Below the pieces are notes generated by a model that was given only the letters and a program-made list of their open reading frames with translations, did no database searches and was not told where the DNA came from. From assembly GCF_020080835.1 (NCBI RefSeq), contig NC_058160.1:18339152-18403151 (forward strand): DNA of 64,000 bases. The letters run 5' to 3'. Shown in pieces: positions 10,588-22,377 of the stretch. The DNA is from Cotesia glomerata (lineage: Eukaryota; Arthropoda; Insecta; Hymenoptera; Braconidae). How positions within the stretch are numbered: position 1 is the first letter of the stretch; the number at the start of each line of letters is the position of its first letter. The position numbers and the translations under genes are program-made.

Positions 10588-12420
10588 TAGAGTGTTTCAA
10601 AAAAACACACTATTTTTTTTTTTCAAAGTACATTGATAATTCTTCAGAGTATCCCTAATCAAAGACATTGTGAAAATCTCAGCCCTTAATATTAATGTAT
10701 AGAGGTGGCTGTAATTAATTTTCTATTTCCATTTAAATAACATAGAAAAAATTTTTTTTTTAATTTTGAATTTTGCTAGTCAACAACGAAACATTTTATA
10801 GCTATGATCGATACATATTCTTGTAGAAAATTTAACGATCTACACAAATTGTCTGAATGAAAATATGCGTACGGAGAACCATTTCGGAGTTATCAGGCCT
10901 CAAACATCGAACTGTTTAAAAAAGTGATAATATTTATTTATAAATACGAAAAATCAACTTAAATCAGTTCCGTGTAAGAAAAATTTGTCCTAAAATTGTC
11001 ATAAACTTAGGATCCTAAACGTGACACAATTTAGGACATTTTATGACAAATTTATGACACCAATCCGAAATGAAATTTAGATTTCAGTAAAATATTGTGG
11101 ATATTACTCAGAAAAAAAATATTGTTAAAAATTACTTTTATGACAATTTTAGGATACTTTCCTGAAAATTTTAGGACGCTATTATGAATTTTACGACAGA
11201 TTTATGACAATGTTAGGATACTCTTATGACATTTTTATAACAATTTTATGATCTTTTATGAAAATTTTATAAAAATTTTAGGACCCTTCTATGACAATTT
11301 TGGGAAACTTTTTTGACAATTTTAGGACACTTTTATGAATTTTAGTATACTTTTATGACAATTTTCTGACACTTTTGGGACACTTTTATGAATTTAAGGA
11401 TACTTTTATGACAATTTTAGGATACTTTTATGACAATTTAAGGACAATTTTATCAATTTTAGGATACTTTAATGAAAATTTTAGGATACTTTTAAGAGAA
11501 TTTTAGGATACTTTTATGACAATTTTATGATAATTATGGTACTTTTATGACAATTTCAAGGTACTTTTACGACAATTTTAGGATACTTTTATGCCTATTT
11601 TAGGACACTTTTATGACAATTTTATCACAACTTTAGGATACTTTAATGACAATTTTAGAACACTTTCATGTCAATTTTACAATTGTCATAAAGAGTTGTC
11701 TTAAAAATGTCCTAAAATTGTCATAAAAAGGTCCTAAAGTTGTCTTTAAGTTGTCATAAAATTGTCATAAAAGTGTCCTAAAATAGGCATAAAAGTATCC
11801 TAAAATTGTCGTAAAAGTACCTTGAAATTGTCATAAAAGTACCATAATTGTCATAAAATTCTCATAAAAGTATCCTAAAATTGTCTTAAAAGTATCCTAA
11901 AATTTTCATTAAAGTATCCTAAAATTGATAAAATTGTCCTTAAATTGTCATAAAAGTATCCTAAAATTGTCAAAAAAGTTTCCCAAAATTGTCATAGAAA
12001 GGTCCTAAAATTTTTATAAAATTTTCATAAAAGATCATAAAATTGTTATAAAAATGTCATAAGAGTATCCTAACATTGTCATAAATCTGTCGTAAAATTC
12101 ATAATAGTGTCCTTAAATTTTCAGGAAAGTATCCTAAAATTGTCATAAAAGTAATTTTTAACAATATTTTTTTTCTGACAAGGGGAGGATACGACCTTGG
12201 GGAAACCGATTTTGATAATCTTTGACGTACTGGTAGTACACTATGTGGGTGTGCTACCTCTGAAATACTAAAGTGCAATACTAAAAAATGGCTGAGAAAA
12301 ACGCACTCAAAGTTTACCCAGCACTATAATATATTAATAGGTAAATAATTGATACATTAAATTATTCTTTAATAAAAAATTTTTCAATTTTAAACTTCAT
12401 TTCTATAAATTATCTGCGGT
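10588..12420 (+). repeat. Left inverted end of D (interrupted)
   Basis: 10588-11110 and 12179-12420 pair with 15901-15868 and 14906-14162. The interruption 11111-12178 has no counterpart on the right. The subterminal part (10983-11062) already contains several GTCCTAAAATTGTCATAAA-like units. Confidence 0.8.
11111..12178. repeat. Hairpin made of ~20 bp repeat arrays
   Basis: A 1,068 bp insertion in the left end of D. The left half is an array of degenerate TTTTATGACAATTTTAGGATAC units, roughly two dozen. The right half is the same array in inverse complement with matching irregularities, centred near 11685 at TGTCAATTTTACAATTGTCA. The outermost bases are GAAAAAAAATATTG and its complement. The right end of D reads ACTCA/CAAGGGG without interruption (in complement), which fixes both boundaries. 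No clear target duplication beyond at most one base. Confidence 0.85.
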
Positions 12421-12504
12421 GGTACAAACAAATAATAAGTCGAAAATTAAATGGAAAATTATACATTTTTTTAATTAATTAAAGCAATATTTTATAATTA
12501 CGTA

Positions 12505-13866
12505 TTATGAGATATTATTACATGATCCTGAGTGATACTTATGATAAAAACATTCAAAACAAAAAGTTTTTCTACACCAAGAACAACAAATAAATGCTGC
12601 TTTTTTACAATGACACGGTATTTTTAAACGGTCTAATGAGAAACACCCATCATTGACATTAGTAAAAAAATTTCTTGTGTCACAAAGCCCGCTGGCGAAC
12701 CAGGCATATTCCATCATGTCTCGAAATATTGGCGCTGACAATTGGTGATGAATAATTGAATGAATTTTTATGCAATCCTCTCGGGAATGAATTTCATAAT
12801 TCTTGTTTAGAAGTTCAGCGGTACTTTGCAATCGTTTGATAAAATTTTTCACTTGTCTATAGAAATAGACATCACATGGTTGAACTAACGGAGTACATTT
12901 TGGAGGTATAACTTCGATTAAATTTAATAATGGAATAAAAAATAATTAGTTTACCGTTAGAAAATTTATATACCTGTTTGATCTGTATTAATAACGAAGT
13001 CACTATCGAAGTTAGATATCAATTGTTTTGTTTGAATGCGAAACATTTCTGCAGAGGCGATAATTTCTGGCATGGTGTGAACTTCTTTGTCTGTTACAAA
13101 TTTTGTAATTTTGCGTTGACGAATGTTGTGTCTTTGTTTAAATTTTTTTACCCATGGGTCGGACGCTGTAAATTGAAGATTAAGAAACTGGCTGGCTGCA
13201 GCTAAAGCCCATTGCTGCAAATTTCGTGTAGTCACTTGTTGATAATTTTGTCTTGCCTCGACGAAGCGGTCATACGTCCAAGAATCAATCACATGATATT
13301 TATCAAATTTAGTTCCACCATGTTCAACATCTTTTTCCCATACTTTCAAATGATCCATTCTCTTCAAATGACTACATCCATTTTTTTCTAATGTCTCTAG
13401 TTTCCATGAAGGGTGAGCTTTTGCTATGTTTAAAACTTTAATTTTATATTCCAGAGGAATATAATCCATCATTTTTTGTTTTTTTTTTTTCATCTGGAAC
13501 ATAGTCATCAACTGAATTATCTTCTACTGCTTCAAAATTTCCGTCTGGGCATTCTTCTTGACAATGAATCAATTCTTGATCGCTTACGAACATCTTTTTA
13601 TTTAACATATCTAACGTATTATCATATAATTCTCTACCAATCAACATAGCATCTTCAGATAGAGTGTCAGAAGATGTTTTTGCAATTAAATCACTTTCAA
13701 GAAGTAAACCTTCATAATACACTACTCCATCTTTTAGCCGTTGCTTCGATAAATCACTATGTAAGGATGTATCAGGAGTGTTTTCATCTCCATGAGAAGA
13801 ACTGGCTTCGCTTGATGACATTTTATAAATTATAAAACAATTTTTAAAGTAAATTTCACTGCACAA
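12505..13866 (-). pseudogene. Transposase remnant, CENP-B/Tc5-type with DDE fragment
   Basis: Minus strand, start ATG at about 13821 (MSSSEASSS). An acidic N-terminus ending DDYVPDEKKK runs into an A-tract near 13480-13490 where the frame shifts. It continues with MDYIPLEYKIKVLNIAKAHP and a helix-turn-helix region (WALAAASQFLNLQF, then WVKKFKQRHNIRQRKITKF) of the CENP-B/Tc5 DNA-binding type. It then reads FVINTDQTG, the start of the DDE nuclease fold. Directly after DQTG comes a splice-donor-like GTATAT, and within ~60 bases the sequence resumes at PPKCTPLVQPCDVYFYRQ, so about 140 residues of the catalytic core, including the second Asp, are missing. A C-terminal cysteine cluster (CHCKK...CSWCRKTFCFECF) follows. 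It is non-functional as a transposase. Confidence 0.75.
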
Positions 13867-14161
13867 ATACGTCTGTTCGTGTCGAAATTCAGAAACTAAC
13901 TGCTATAGTCAAGCTTCTGAAAAAGTGGTGGGACTAACATAGGTTCAAGGACAACAACATGACTATTCTTCCGGTGGGCCAACAGAGCTCGAATCGATGT
14001 ACAGTTTACAATAACTCGAGGACAAGAATTATTGTACCCTCATACCATATTCGACCCTTCTTATTGTCTGGCGCAGGTATATATTTTTCAGTTAAACTTA
14101 TAATGAATATGAGAGTTATAAGAATTATTCATGAATTACAAATATCTCATGATATACACCG
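13867..14161. other. 5' region of the D transposase gene
   Basis: Lies between the remnant's first codons and the right inverted end. Probably leader and promoter of the minus-strand gene. No clear TATA element or second gene. Confidence 0.4.
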
Positions 14162-14906
14162 TAGATAATTTATAGAAATGAAGTTGAAAATAAAAAAATA
14201 TTTTATTAAAGAATAATTTAATGTATCAATTATTTACCTATTAATATATTATAGTGCTGAGTAAACTTTGAGTGCGTTTTTCTCAGCCATTTTTGAGTAT
14301 TGCACTTTAGTATTTCAGAGGTAGTATACCCACATGGTGTACTATCACTGCATCAAAAATTATCCAAATCCGTTTCCCCAAGGTCGTATCCTCCCCTTGT
14401 GAGTAATATCCACAATATTTTACTGAAATTTAAATTTTATTTCGGATTGGTGTCATAAATTTGTTATAAAATGTCCTAAATTGTGTCACGTTTAGGACCC
14501 TAAGTTTATGACAATTTTAGGACAAATTTTTTTTACACGGAAGTGATTTAAGTTGATTTTTCGTATTTATAAATAAATATTATCACTTTTTTAAACAGTT
14601 CGATGTTTGAGGCCTGATAACTCCGAAATCGTTCTCCGTACGCATATTTTCATTCAAACAATTTGTGTAGATCGTTAAATTTCCTACAAGAATATGTATC
14701 GATCATAGTTATAAAATGTTTCGTTGTTGACTAGCAAAATTCAAAATTAAAAAAAAATTTTTTTCTAAGTTATTTAAATGGAAATAAAAAATTAATTACA
14801 GCCACCTCTATACATTAATATTAAGGGCTGAGATTTTCACAATGTCTTTGATTAGGGATACTCTGAAGAATTATCAATGTACTTCGAAAAAAAAAAAAAT
14901 TTGGAA

Positions 14907-15659
14907 AACGATTGACCCTAACGGCCATCCCGGCAACTTCCCGCTAATTCCATACTTAAGCGCTTAAAATTGCACTTATTACTTTTTGCGCTTTTCGAGC
15001 TCATAAATATAATTTTCATGTCATTTTGAGCTATCCAAGCTCATTCAAAAAATTATTATCGTTAAGACGTGAGTAAAGAAAAAAAAAACAGGGTGAAAAC
15101 AATAACTTCCTAATTTTTGAAAATCTTCGATTTTGTTAGTGGGAAGTTAAAAATGTCGCAGTGATTTTAAAAAAACACTTGTTTTCAAATCTTTTATTGA
15201 CGATATCTTTTGAACTAATTAACCGATTTTTACGTTTTTGGCGGCAATCGACGCGGTTTTTTAAGCTCTATAAATTATGCTATGTCATCAAAAGTGATCC
15301 GAGAAGAAATGACGAAGTTATGTGAAAAAAACACTTTTTTCGGTTTTCTTTCGTTCACGCTATCTCTCGAACGAATCAACCGATTTTGATCGGGTTGACG
15401 CCGATCGGCGTGGTTTTTCAAGCTTAAGGGCGGATTAGTTTTTGAAGTTGATCGATAGAGCCGTTTAAAAGATATTCCAAAAACTACTTTCAAAAATGAT
15501 TTTTTCTTATTTTTTAAGATTTTTCAAGATTTCTTAAAATCTATCGGTCCGAATCGGTTCAAATTCTCAGGAAATCTAAGTTCAGCGTAGCCCTTTCGAA
15601 TGGCACCAACCGCGATGAAATCGGTTCAACCGTTCAAAAGTTATAAGCGAGTCACATAG

Positions 15660-15712
<53 letters not shown>

Positions 15713-15867
15713 TACATACATACAGACATAGTGACAACATCGCGGGGGTAGTCAGGGAAGCTTCCTGTGACCTTCAAACGTCGAGATCTGATGAAAACTC
15801 GATTTTTGCCAAACGGGGTAAAAACAATAACTTCCCGATTTTTGAAAATCTGAGATTTTTAGCGGGA
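14907..15867 (+). mobile_element. Family A element, dimeric, internally deleted
   Basis: The 5' end is TTGGAAAACGATTGACCCTA, then CAACTTCCCGCTAATTCC. A 3'-type module ends at 15148 (GTGGGAAGTTAAAAAT). A second internal segment with its own 3' module then ends AGCGGGAAGTTAAAAAT at 15866. Two 3' ends in one insertion mean a head-to-tail dimer. Compared with the minus-strand dimer at 44857-46556, the first unit has lost most of its middle. The element has no protein gene. Its core repeats a phrase (GAACGAATCAACCGATTTTG... GATCGGCGTGGTTTTTC) several times in diverged form. Confidence 0.8.
15661..15724 (+). repeat. (CA)n then (CATA)n microsatellite in family A
   Basis: Pure CA repeat about 46 bp long, followed by CATACATACATACAGACATAGTG. 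This is the uninterrupted form of the site that holds LINE-1 and LINE-2 in another family A copy. Confidence 0.95.
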
Positions 15868-15901
15868 AGTTAAAAATAGTGTGTTTTTTTGATACACTCT
15901 A

Positions 15902-16313
15902 ATATATATATTGATACGATATTTATATTGATACGATATAACGCGGCTTGTCAGCACAATAGCCTTTTTAATTTATATCCGATTCTTCTCAAACTTAACG
16001 TGCTTCATCTATCGATAAATACCAAAGTTTAGTTCGAAGATGAGCTTAATTGGGCGAGTAATTTGGAAATGACAGGATTTTGAAATTTTGAAAATCGTAA
16101 AAATTGATGTTTTTAATACTTCAACTTGGTATAATTACTGAACTGGACAAGATATCGAAATTCAGTAGAATGCATCGTAAAGCTCTTTTATTAAGCTTAT
16201 TAATTTCTACCAACTAGAAGTAGAAATAGCTTCAATATTACTCATTTTAGGTCATTTAAAATAAACAGTTTTTACTGTTGCAGCCGTTTTGTTATTAGAA
16301 TTATTGGCTGTAT
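15902..16313. other. No gene seen
   Basis: AT-rich sequence with a short duplicated ATTGATACGATAT motif at the left edge. No open frame or element end recognised. Confidence 0.4.
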
Positions 16314-16384
16314 TATAGTATAAATATGATATAGATTATAGTATAAATATGATATAGATTATAGTATAAATATGATATAGATTT
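16314..16384 (+). repeat. 24 bp tandem repeat, three copies
   Basis: Three near-perfect copies of a 24 bp unit containing TATAGTATAAATATGATATAG. Confidence 0.9.
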
Positions 16385-16565
16385 CCTTGTAATGTATTCT
16401 GGGGTAGATATTTGTAAATTTAATTAATATCTAATGAAATGAAATCTACTTCCATTTCGGCTGGCTAAGCAATTTTTAGTCGCGTTATGATAAGTATTTT
16501 TGTTTACATGAATAATTTGCACTATATATTGTTTTTTTTTTTTTATGAGTTAAATTGTTGATGTA

Positions 16566-16712
16566 TTACCTGGTTGAAAATATTGATTGAAAAGGATTAA
16601 AAATGATGAAATTTGAATACTTTCAATTCTTTTTCATGTATATATAGATATACAGTTTACATGGGGTGACTGATTCCCAATACTTTTCAATCAATATTTT
16701 TAATCAGGGTTC
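16566..16712. repeat. Short imperfect inverted repeat
   Basis: GAAAATATTGATTGAAAAG on the left pairs with CTTTTCAATCAATATTTTT on the right across about 85 bp. MITE-like, with no defined ends. Confidence 0.5.
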
Positions 16713-16989
16713 TTGAGTTACTTGAAGCGCTCTTTAGGCTGGATCGTTAACAATTGTAGATTATTAACAATCTCTCTTCCAAACAATCATTATTGGTGGC
16801 CCATGTCTCAAAATTAATCTCTAGCAATGTTTTATTTATGTTGAATAAAACAAAAAATTTCATCGAATTTGAATTAATAAAAATTAATTTATTTAATAAA
16901 AAAATCAATATCTTTTTTTGTGAATTAATAATTTCACTATCTGAATTAACTATATAGCGTTCAGGGGGAATCAAAATCGAAATTTTCAT

Positions 16990-17425
16990 CACATTTTAAT
17001 GCTTTCAGGTAGTTGGATCCTGCAAGACATATTTGAAGAAAATTATGAAATTTTTTTAATTGAAAGATAATTATATTTATAATTCACTACCAAAATTTCA
17101 GATTAATTCACCACATCGTTTTTGAGCAATGAATTTTCGAAATTAAAATATTTACACGCAGAGGTATAGAAAGATGGTGAAGTTAGTATGAAATTATTTG
17201 CATCACTCGAGTGTTATCGAAGATTTCATACTAACTTTACCATCTCTTTATACCTCTGCGTATAAATGATGTAATTTCGAAAATTAATGACTCAAAAACG
17301 GTGTGGTGAATCGATCTGAAATTTTGGTAGTGAATTGTTAATATATTTATCTTTCGATAAAAAAAATTTCATAATTTTCTTGAAATATGCCTTGCAGGAC
17401 CCAACTGGCTTAATCATTTTTCGTT
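16990..17425. mobile_element. ~430 bp foldback element
   Basis: Arms of about 205 bp centred near 17212. The outermost match is GTAGTTGGATCCTGCAAG against its complement with CTTGCAGGACCCAACTG. Inner arms are ATAGAAAGATGGTGAAGTTAG with complement TAACTTTACCATCTC. No coding capacity. The loop is about 25 bp, so a transcript would fold almost completely. Confidence 0.8.
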
Positions 17426-17925
17426 TTGCGTGAAGTGATATATTTGGGTCGAAAAAAGTCAAATCAGCTTTCTCACCAGTTAAATACCACAAATGGTTTT
17501 TGAAATACTGCCTCAGAAATTTTCTTATCGGTCGTCCTGTATTGATACAGTCTTTATTTAGTTTAAATCTTGGTATAGAGCTAATGCTGCAAGAGGTGCC
17601 ACAAACCAAAATGACACATCAATAAATACTATAAATGAACAAATATCCAAAAGATTTTGTTGCGTTTCAAGATCTAACTCGAAAATGTCCCGAAAAATAT
17701 ATATTTTTAGCGAATAAATCGCTTTTGACATCTAGCGTGCATGGTGAAATGCAACTGGTTTATGAAATTTGATTTCATTGGCACTCTAATAATGCAACTA
17801 AAAATTTCTTAAGAAATAAATGTGAATAGAGAAAGAAAAAATACAAATAAGCGGCAATATTATTAAAAATGTATTCAATACATCGTATTGTTAACGTTAC
17901 TGTAACTATTAATCCTTTTAATAAA
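17426..17925. other. No gene seen
   Basis: AT-rich; short open frames on the minus strand have no recognisable content. No repeat boundary found. Confidence 0.4.
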
Positions 17926-18333
17926 ATTTTTGGAACATTTATAGATGGAATAAATGATTATAACACAAAAAACTTTATAGCAAGACTGAAAAACTATGAT
18001 AATAACTATGAACACAACTTTAACCACAAATAACTTCTAAAGGAATGATTTTATCGAAAAATTATAAGAAAACTTTTTTGTAGAACATTTAATTTCCCAT
18101 CAGAATATGCACCGATCATAATCGTAGTGACCTTTTTTTTCAAAGAAAAGAAAATAATTGCAAAAAGTTCCAAATTCCCATGTTATTTGAATGTGAAATG
18201 TAACTCGATTTCAACACGGTTCAATTTGGTAATTAAGAGCTTATTTGTGTAAGATATTTTTTTTTAGGTCAAGAACTAAAAATCCAGGGGGCGATCGCGA
18301 AAAAAAATCAACTTGGGAAATAACGGACACTCT
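17926..18333 (-). repeat. Terminal fragment resembling the end of D
   Basis: In complement it starts TAGAGTGTCC and carries a subterminal block with GAATATGCACCGATCATAAT and GTAGAACATTTAATTTCC, similar in order to the D ends (GAATATGTATCGATCATAG, GTAGAAAATTTAACG). No partner end was found, so this is a truncated relative. Confidence 0.45.
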
Positions 18334-18340
18334 AATATAT

Positions 18341-19970
18341 GGGGCATTTCATACCAAATCGGCCACTTTTTTAGGTCAACCTCTCCAATTTCTTTGAAAA
18401 TTTTATATGTTTTCAATACCGTCAAAGAACACCTTCATTAATTTTTTCAAATTTTTTTGACCACCCATTTCTGAGATATTGATTTTTTCCAAAATTCAAA
18501 TTTTTTTTTTTGAAAGAGCTATAACTTCGCGAAAAATACAGCTATCGGGGTCCTGTTTTTTTCAAAATTTTTGTTTTTTAATGCTCTTTCAAGAAAAAAA
18601 ATACCTTTTTGATCTTCTTTAATTGATTCCTATTTTTTTTTTAAGTTTTAAGCAAAAAAAACATTTCTTCGAAATGTTTGCCTCCTTCGATTTTTTTGAA
18701 AAAAATTCTCAAAAAAACTTGGACAAATATAGAAAGTTTTTAAACCAATCCGATCATAGACAGACGTTTCGTTCTATTTTTTTTTTTAATTCAAAATTTT
18801 TTTTTTTTTTTGAAATTGCATGTATTTACTTTCAGACTCATGCATGTGCTCGGACAAGAAAAAAGGGTGCTAATATTTAAAAAAGAAATAAAAAATACTC
18901 TGTAAGAAATTACTTAATGATAATTTTTTTTTTTTTTTTTCATCAATTACACAATGAGCGTTATGAGGCGTGCATTTTTGGATTTTCCACAATTTTTGAT
19001 TATTTTGGTGAATTGACGTTTAATTATTGATTACTGATCTTTGTAAGCATACCGTACTATTGAAAATTAATTACTCAACTCTTAATTAATTAATTAACAA
19101 CTCTTTCGAATAATTGTGTAATCAAACTTTATTTTAAGTAAGTGTTAATATTAATTTAAATATGAACGTAAATTAAAGTTAGTTTTAACACCGGTAATCA
19201 AAAATTTAACGTCAATTTACCAAAATAAACAAATACCGTGATAAAAGCTAATGCAACCAACATTAAAATTGTACTTACATAAGGAAGAAATCTAGTCAAT
19301 CTCGTGGTCAAAAGATGGCGCTTAATACGTTCATGATGAATTTGCAAGAGGCTAATTGTTTTGATGTTACGAATAAACTCCAATTCATTAAATTAATAAA
19401 TAAATGCTAAATTAATGAAAATATTGATTAAATCGTTTCTCTGGTACAAAAAAATTACTATCCGAGCACATGCATGAGATTTTAAGAGTAAATACATGCA
19501 ATTTCAAAAAAAAAAATTTTTGAATTAAGTAAAAAAAATAGAATGAAACGTTGGTCCACGATCGGATTGGTCTAAAAACTTTCTACATTTGTCCAAGTTT
19601 TCTTGAGAATTTTTTTCAAAAAAATCGAAGGGGGCATACATTTCGAAAAAATGTTTTTTTTTGCTTAAAACTTAAAAAAAATAGGAATAAATAAAAGAAG
19701 ATCAAAAAGGTATTTTTTTTTTTAAAAGAGCATTAAAAAAAAAATTTTTGAAAAAAACGGGAACCCGATAGCTGTATTTTTCGCGAAGTTATAGCTTTTT
19801 CAAAAAAAAATTTGAATTTTGGAAAAAATCAATATCTCAGAAACGGGTGGTCAAAAAAATTTCAAAAAATTCATAAAGGTGTTCTTTGACGGTATTGAAA
19901 ACATATAAAGTTTTCAAAAAAATTGGAGAGGTTGACCTAAAAAAGTGGCCGATTTGGTATGAAATGCCCT
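18341..19970. mobile_element. Foldback element B2
   Basis: Ends GGGGCATTTCATACCAAATC and the complement, the same terminus as B1 apart from one base and the final G. The arms extend to about 18870 and 19480 and include GAGGTTGACCTAAAAAAGTGG. The unpaired centre (about 18890-19480) is AT-rich. A 61-codon minus-strand frame at 19198-19383 lies in it without any recognisable feature apart from a hydrophobic stretch, and I do not call it a gene. Confidence 0.75.
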
Positions 19971-19993
19971 ATATATATATTGTTGGAAATAGT

Positions 19994-20060
19994 AATACTC
20001 ACACGTACTACTACTAATAGTAATAGTAATAGTAATACTAATAGTAATACTACTAACACT
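19994..20060 (+). repeat. TAGTAA-type microsatellite
   Basis: Imperfect (TAGTAA)n with ACT interruptions, directly after B2. Confidence 0.9.
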
Positions 20061-20477
20061 ATGCTAGTCGTCGATCCATCGCGCATACTAGTTGCGCCGA
20101 TACACACACATGCATGCATGCATATTTGTCTATACCTTTCTCTAACCATTCGTGACAAGTCGTCAATATATACATACATAGATAAACTTTTGAACCATAT
20201 GTATTTTCCGACTCAGCTCGTCGAGTTATGTCAGAATATAGCAAAAATTTTCGAAATTTCCGTCATGAGGACCAATGCAATAGTTAGATTTCTATAAAAT
20301 TTACTAAAAAACGCCATTCGGCCACACCCGAAATAGAAGGTAGATTTCACTGGTCAAAAATGGTCAAAATGTCAATGTTATAAACGTCAAATTGAAGGCG
20401 ATTTTATGAGCTTTCACATGAATTTATCAAAAATTAGCAATCTCTTTTCAATCGAAAGTTATACAACAATGAAGTCA
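20061..20477. other. No gene seen
   Basis: Mixed sequence with a short CATGCATGCATG run. The 112-codon frame through the microsatellite is low complexity and not credible. Confidence 0.4.
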
Positions 20478-21926
20478 TGTTACGTCCGGGTGACGATAAC
20501 ACAATTAATTTGAACAGTTCCTTAAATTTGAGACTAATCACCGAAGATTATATGTCTCGGGAGGCGGTAACCGCGCCTATAGGTTTGACGCGACACAAGA
20601 AATCACGAAGTTAGAATAATTTTGGATAATTTCGGCTTAATTATCGTATTCCCTTTAGGGGTAGGTCAGGGCACGAGTGAATGAAATGAATAACGAGTTT
20701 AAAATAATATCAACGCAGAAAGAGGAACACTTATACCTGCTTGAAGGTCGAACCTGTGACGTCGTTGGGCCCTTGTCCAGGTACCTGGTGCCGAATATTC
20801 TTGGGCCACTGGTCGAAAGGTAATTACTGGCGAGTATTCAGAGTGAATAATCGTAATAGGCAATTAGGATTTTGTTACAAATGAATAACTTCACAATTAT
20901 TAAGTGAATTGCGATTTTATTAAAATGAAAGAATTAAAATTTAGTAACAATCACTGACTGGTTGACTGGTTGGTAAATTATGTTAATTAAAATCTCTACT
21001 TGTCACTTGACTTTACAATATTAATGACTTAGACGAGGAAGAACAACTTATGATGCTCGATGCCTTTGGCGTTACGGTAGGAGAATGAGAAAGATAGCAG
21101 ATAATGGTACTCTGAGGCGTTATGCGTTTTCTTTCTATTATCTGGATGCCGAACGCGACTAGTTTGAATTCGTTTGTCTATATTTTAAATCACTATGGCT
21201 TTATGCCCGTGACTCAGCGCATTATTTGTTCAGCTGAGGCTCCTCGCGAGTTGTACTAGTATATAATGCTGTGACTTATTTTCTTGCTTATCTCTACAAA
21301 TGAATTTTTACTTTGGGACCCGTTTACTTCGATAGCGAGATTTTTACTATTCGGATAGAACCTCGGCGGTTTTAGTGGTAATACACGCTGCTCCGAATAT
21401 TCTTAGTTGTGCGTTCTTTTGTTCTTATTCACGGCTTAATAATTGTTTATTTAGTGAGTCGGACTAATGGAATACCACGACTTATACTCACGTTACAAGG
21501 TATTCTGTTTTCGGATATGTTTACCTCGATAAATGTTTTCCGGAGGTTCTTTTAGTTTCGATGATTGCACGTAATGAGTTTTATAAATTCTTCAGCTCAC
21601 CGATAGCTACGTACAGCTGCTCTAGGTTTATTTACTGAGAGATAAAATGTTTTTGTTTCTACTCTTCCGATCTCGAAAAATTGTTTAAATAAATATATAT
21701 CTTAAATGTAAGTGGATACTTAAAAACCGATGGCTTGTCAATCAATATAATAAAAAGTATGAAAATAATTACCCGTTTCTGTCTTAATACAATTAAATTA
21801 ATTAATTACTTTCTAATTATCAATATTTATTTATTAAAGCCAATGGCTTGTTTATTGAATTTGGGTACTCAGTGAAATTCAATTAAATAAATATTTAATG
21901 TAAGAAAAATATCACGGACCGTAACA
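20478..21926. other. Possible solo LTR-like segment
   Basis: Bounded by TGTTACGTCC and GGACCGTAACA, an inverted terminal pair of the TG...CA type usual for LTRs. The interior is non-coding. No target duplication matches at the flanks, and 1.45 kb would be long for an LTR, so this is a suggestion only. Confidence 0.25.
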
Positions 21927-21985
21927 TGGGTTACCGACTTCCTGATGTAATGTAAAATGGGTTACCGACTTCCTGAGGTAATGTT
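21921..21985 (+). repeat. Short tandem repeat
   Basis: TGGGTTACCGACTTCCTGA with following GTAATGT occurs twice in tandem (first copy at 21927, second at 21959). Confidence 0.85.
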
Positions 21986-22377
21986 CGGTGAATATGTCCA
22001 TATAAGGCATTATTCGAGGAGCTCGGCCGATGGTAATTATTCCCTTCATAAATTATTTTGTCTATAAAATTCCTATGTTTTTTATCGTAGAGTATACCGA
22101 AAAAACATGCATTGGGAGGAAAGAAAAGATTATTTATTGCTAATGTAATATTCATCGGCGGCTATATTTGAAGCCACGTGGGGCATCGGACCCCTCTTTA
22201 CCTCAACAATACATGCCTGTAAGCTCTGTACATGTATGTCAAAGGTCTCACAGCCGTGGGGCCAGGCAACCGAGCGCCGGGATTGGCTTAGGACTAACTC
22301 GTAATTCTAGGCCCGCCTCCAATAGTTATAACGATAGAAAGAAAAAAAAACTCTCAAGAGTACCGTAATACAATAGA
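21986..22377. other. No gene seen
   Basis: Mixed-composition sequence. A 66-codon plus-strand frame (22168-22368) has no recognisable domain. Confidence 0.4.

Larger units (their letters stand above)
10588..15901. mobile_element. DNA transposon D with long inverted ends
   Basis: The left end begins TAGAGTGTTTCAAAAAAACAC; the right end is the complement of TAGAGTGTATCAAAAAAACAC. Flanks read ATATATAT on both sides (10580-10587 and 15902-15909), compatible with an 8 bp target duplication, although in AT repeats a TA duplication cannot be excluded. Once two later insertions are removed, the inverted ends are about 770 bp each. The interior holds a minus-strand transposase remnant. The insertions are a hairpin array in the left end and a family A element in the right end. 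Confidence 0.8.
14162..15901 (-). repeat. Right inverted end of D (interrupted by family A)
   Basis: Complement of the left end: 14162-14906 then 15868-15901. The join across the insertion restores an A-run followed by TAGTGTGTTT, exactly the complement of the left end. Confidence 0.85.

Noticed and set aside
11111..12178. CRISPR-like array of short repeats
   Set aside because: Units are contiguous and degenerate with no spacers, and the block is an inverted pair within a eukaryotic transposon.
15275..15493. A 72-codon frame conserved between two family A copies (also 45206-45463)
   Set aside because: The two copies are almost identical in DNA, so the conserved frame follows from recent duplication. 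It sits in the repeated non-coding phrase and has no recognisable domain.
17292..17609. 105-codon minus-strand frame
   Set aside because: Half of it lies in an arm of a foldback; no domain seen.
19198..19383. Small membrane-like protein in the loop of B2
   Set aside because: Hydrophobic residues are expected from AT-rich sequence; no conserved start context or relatives known to me.
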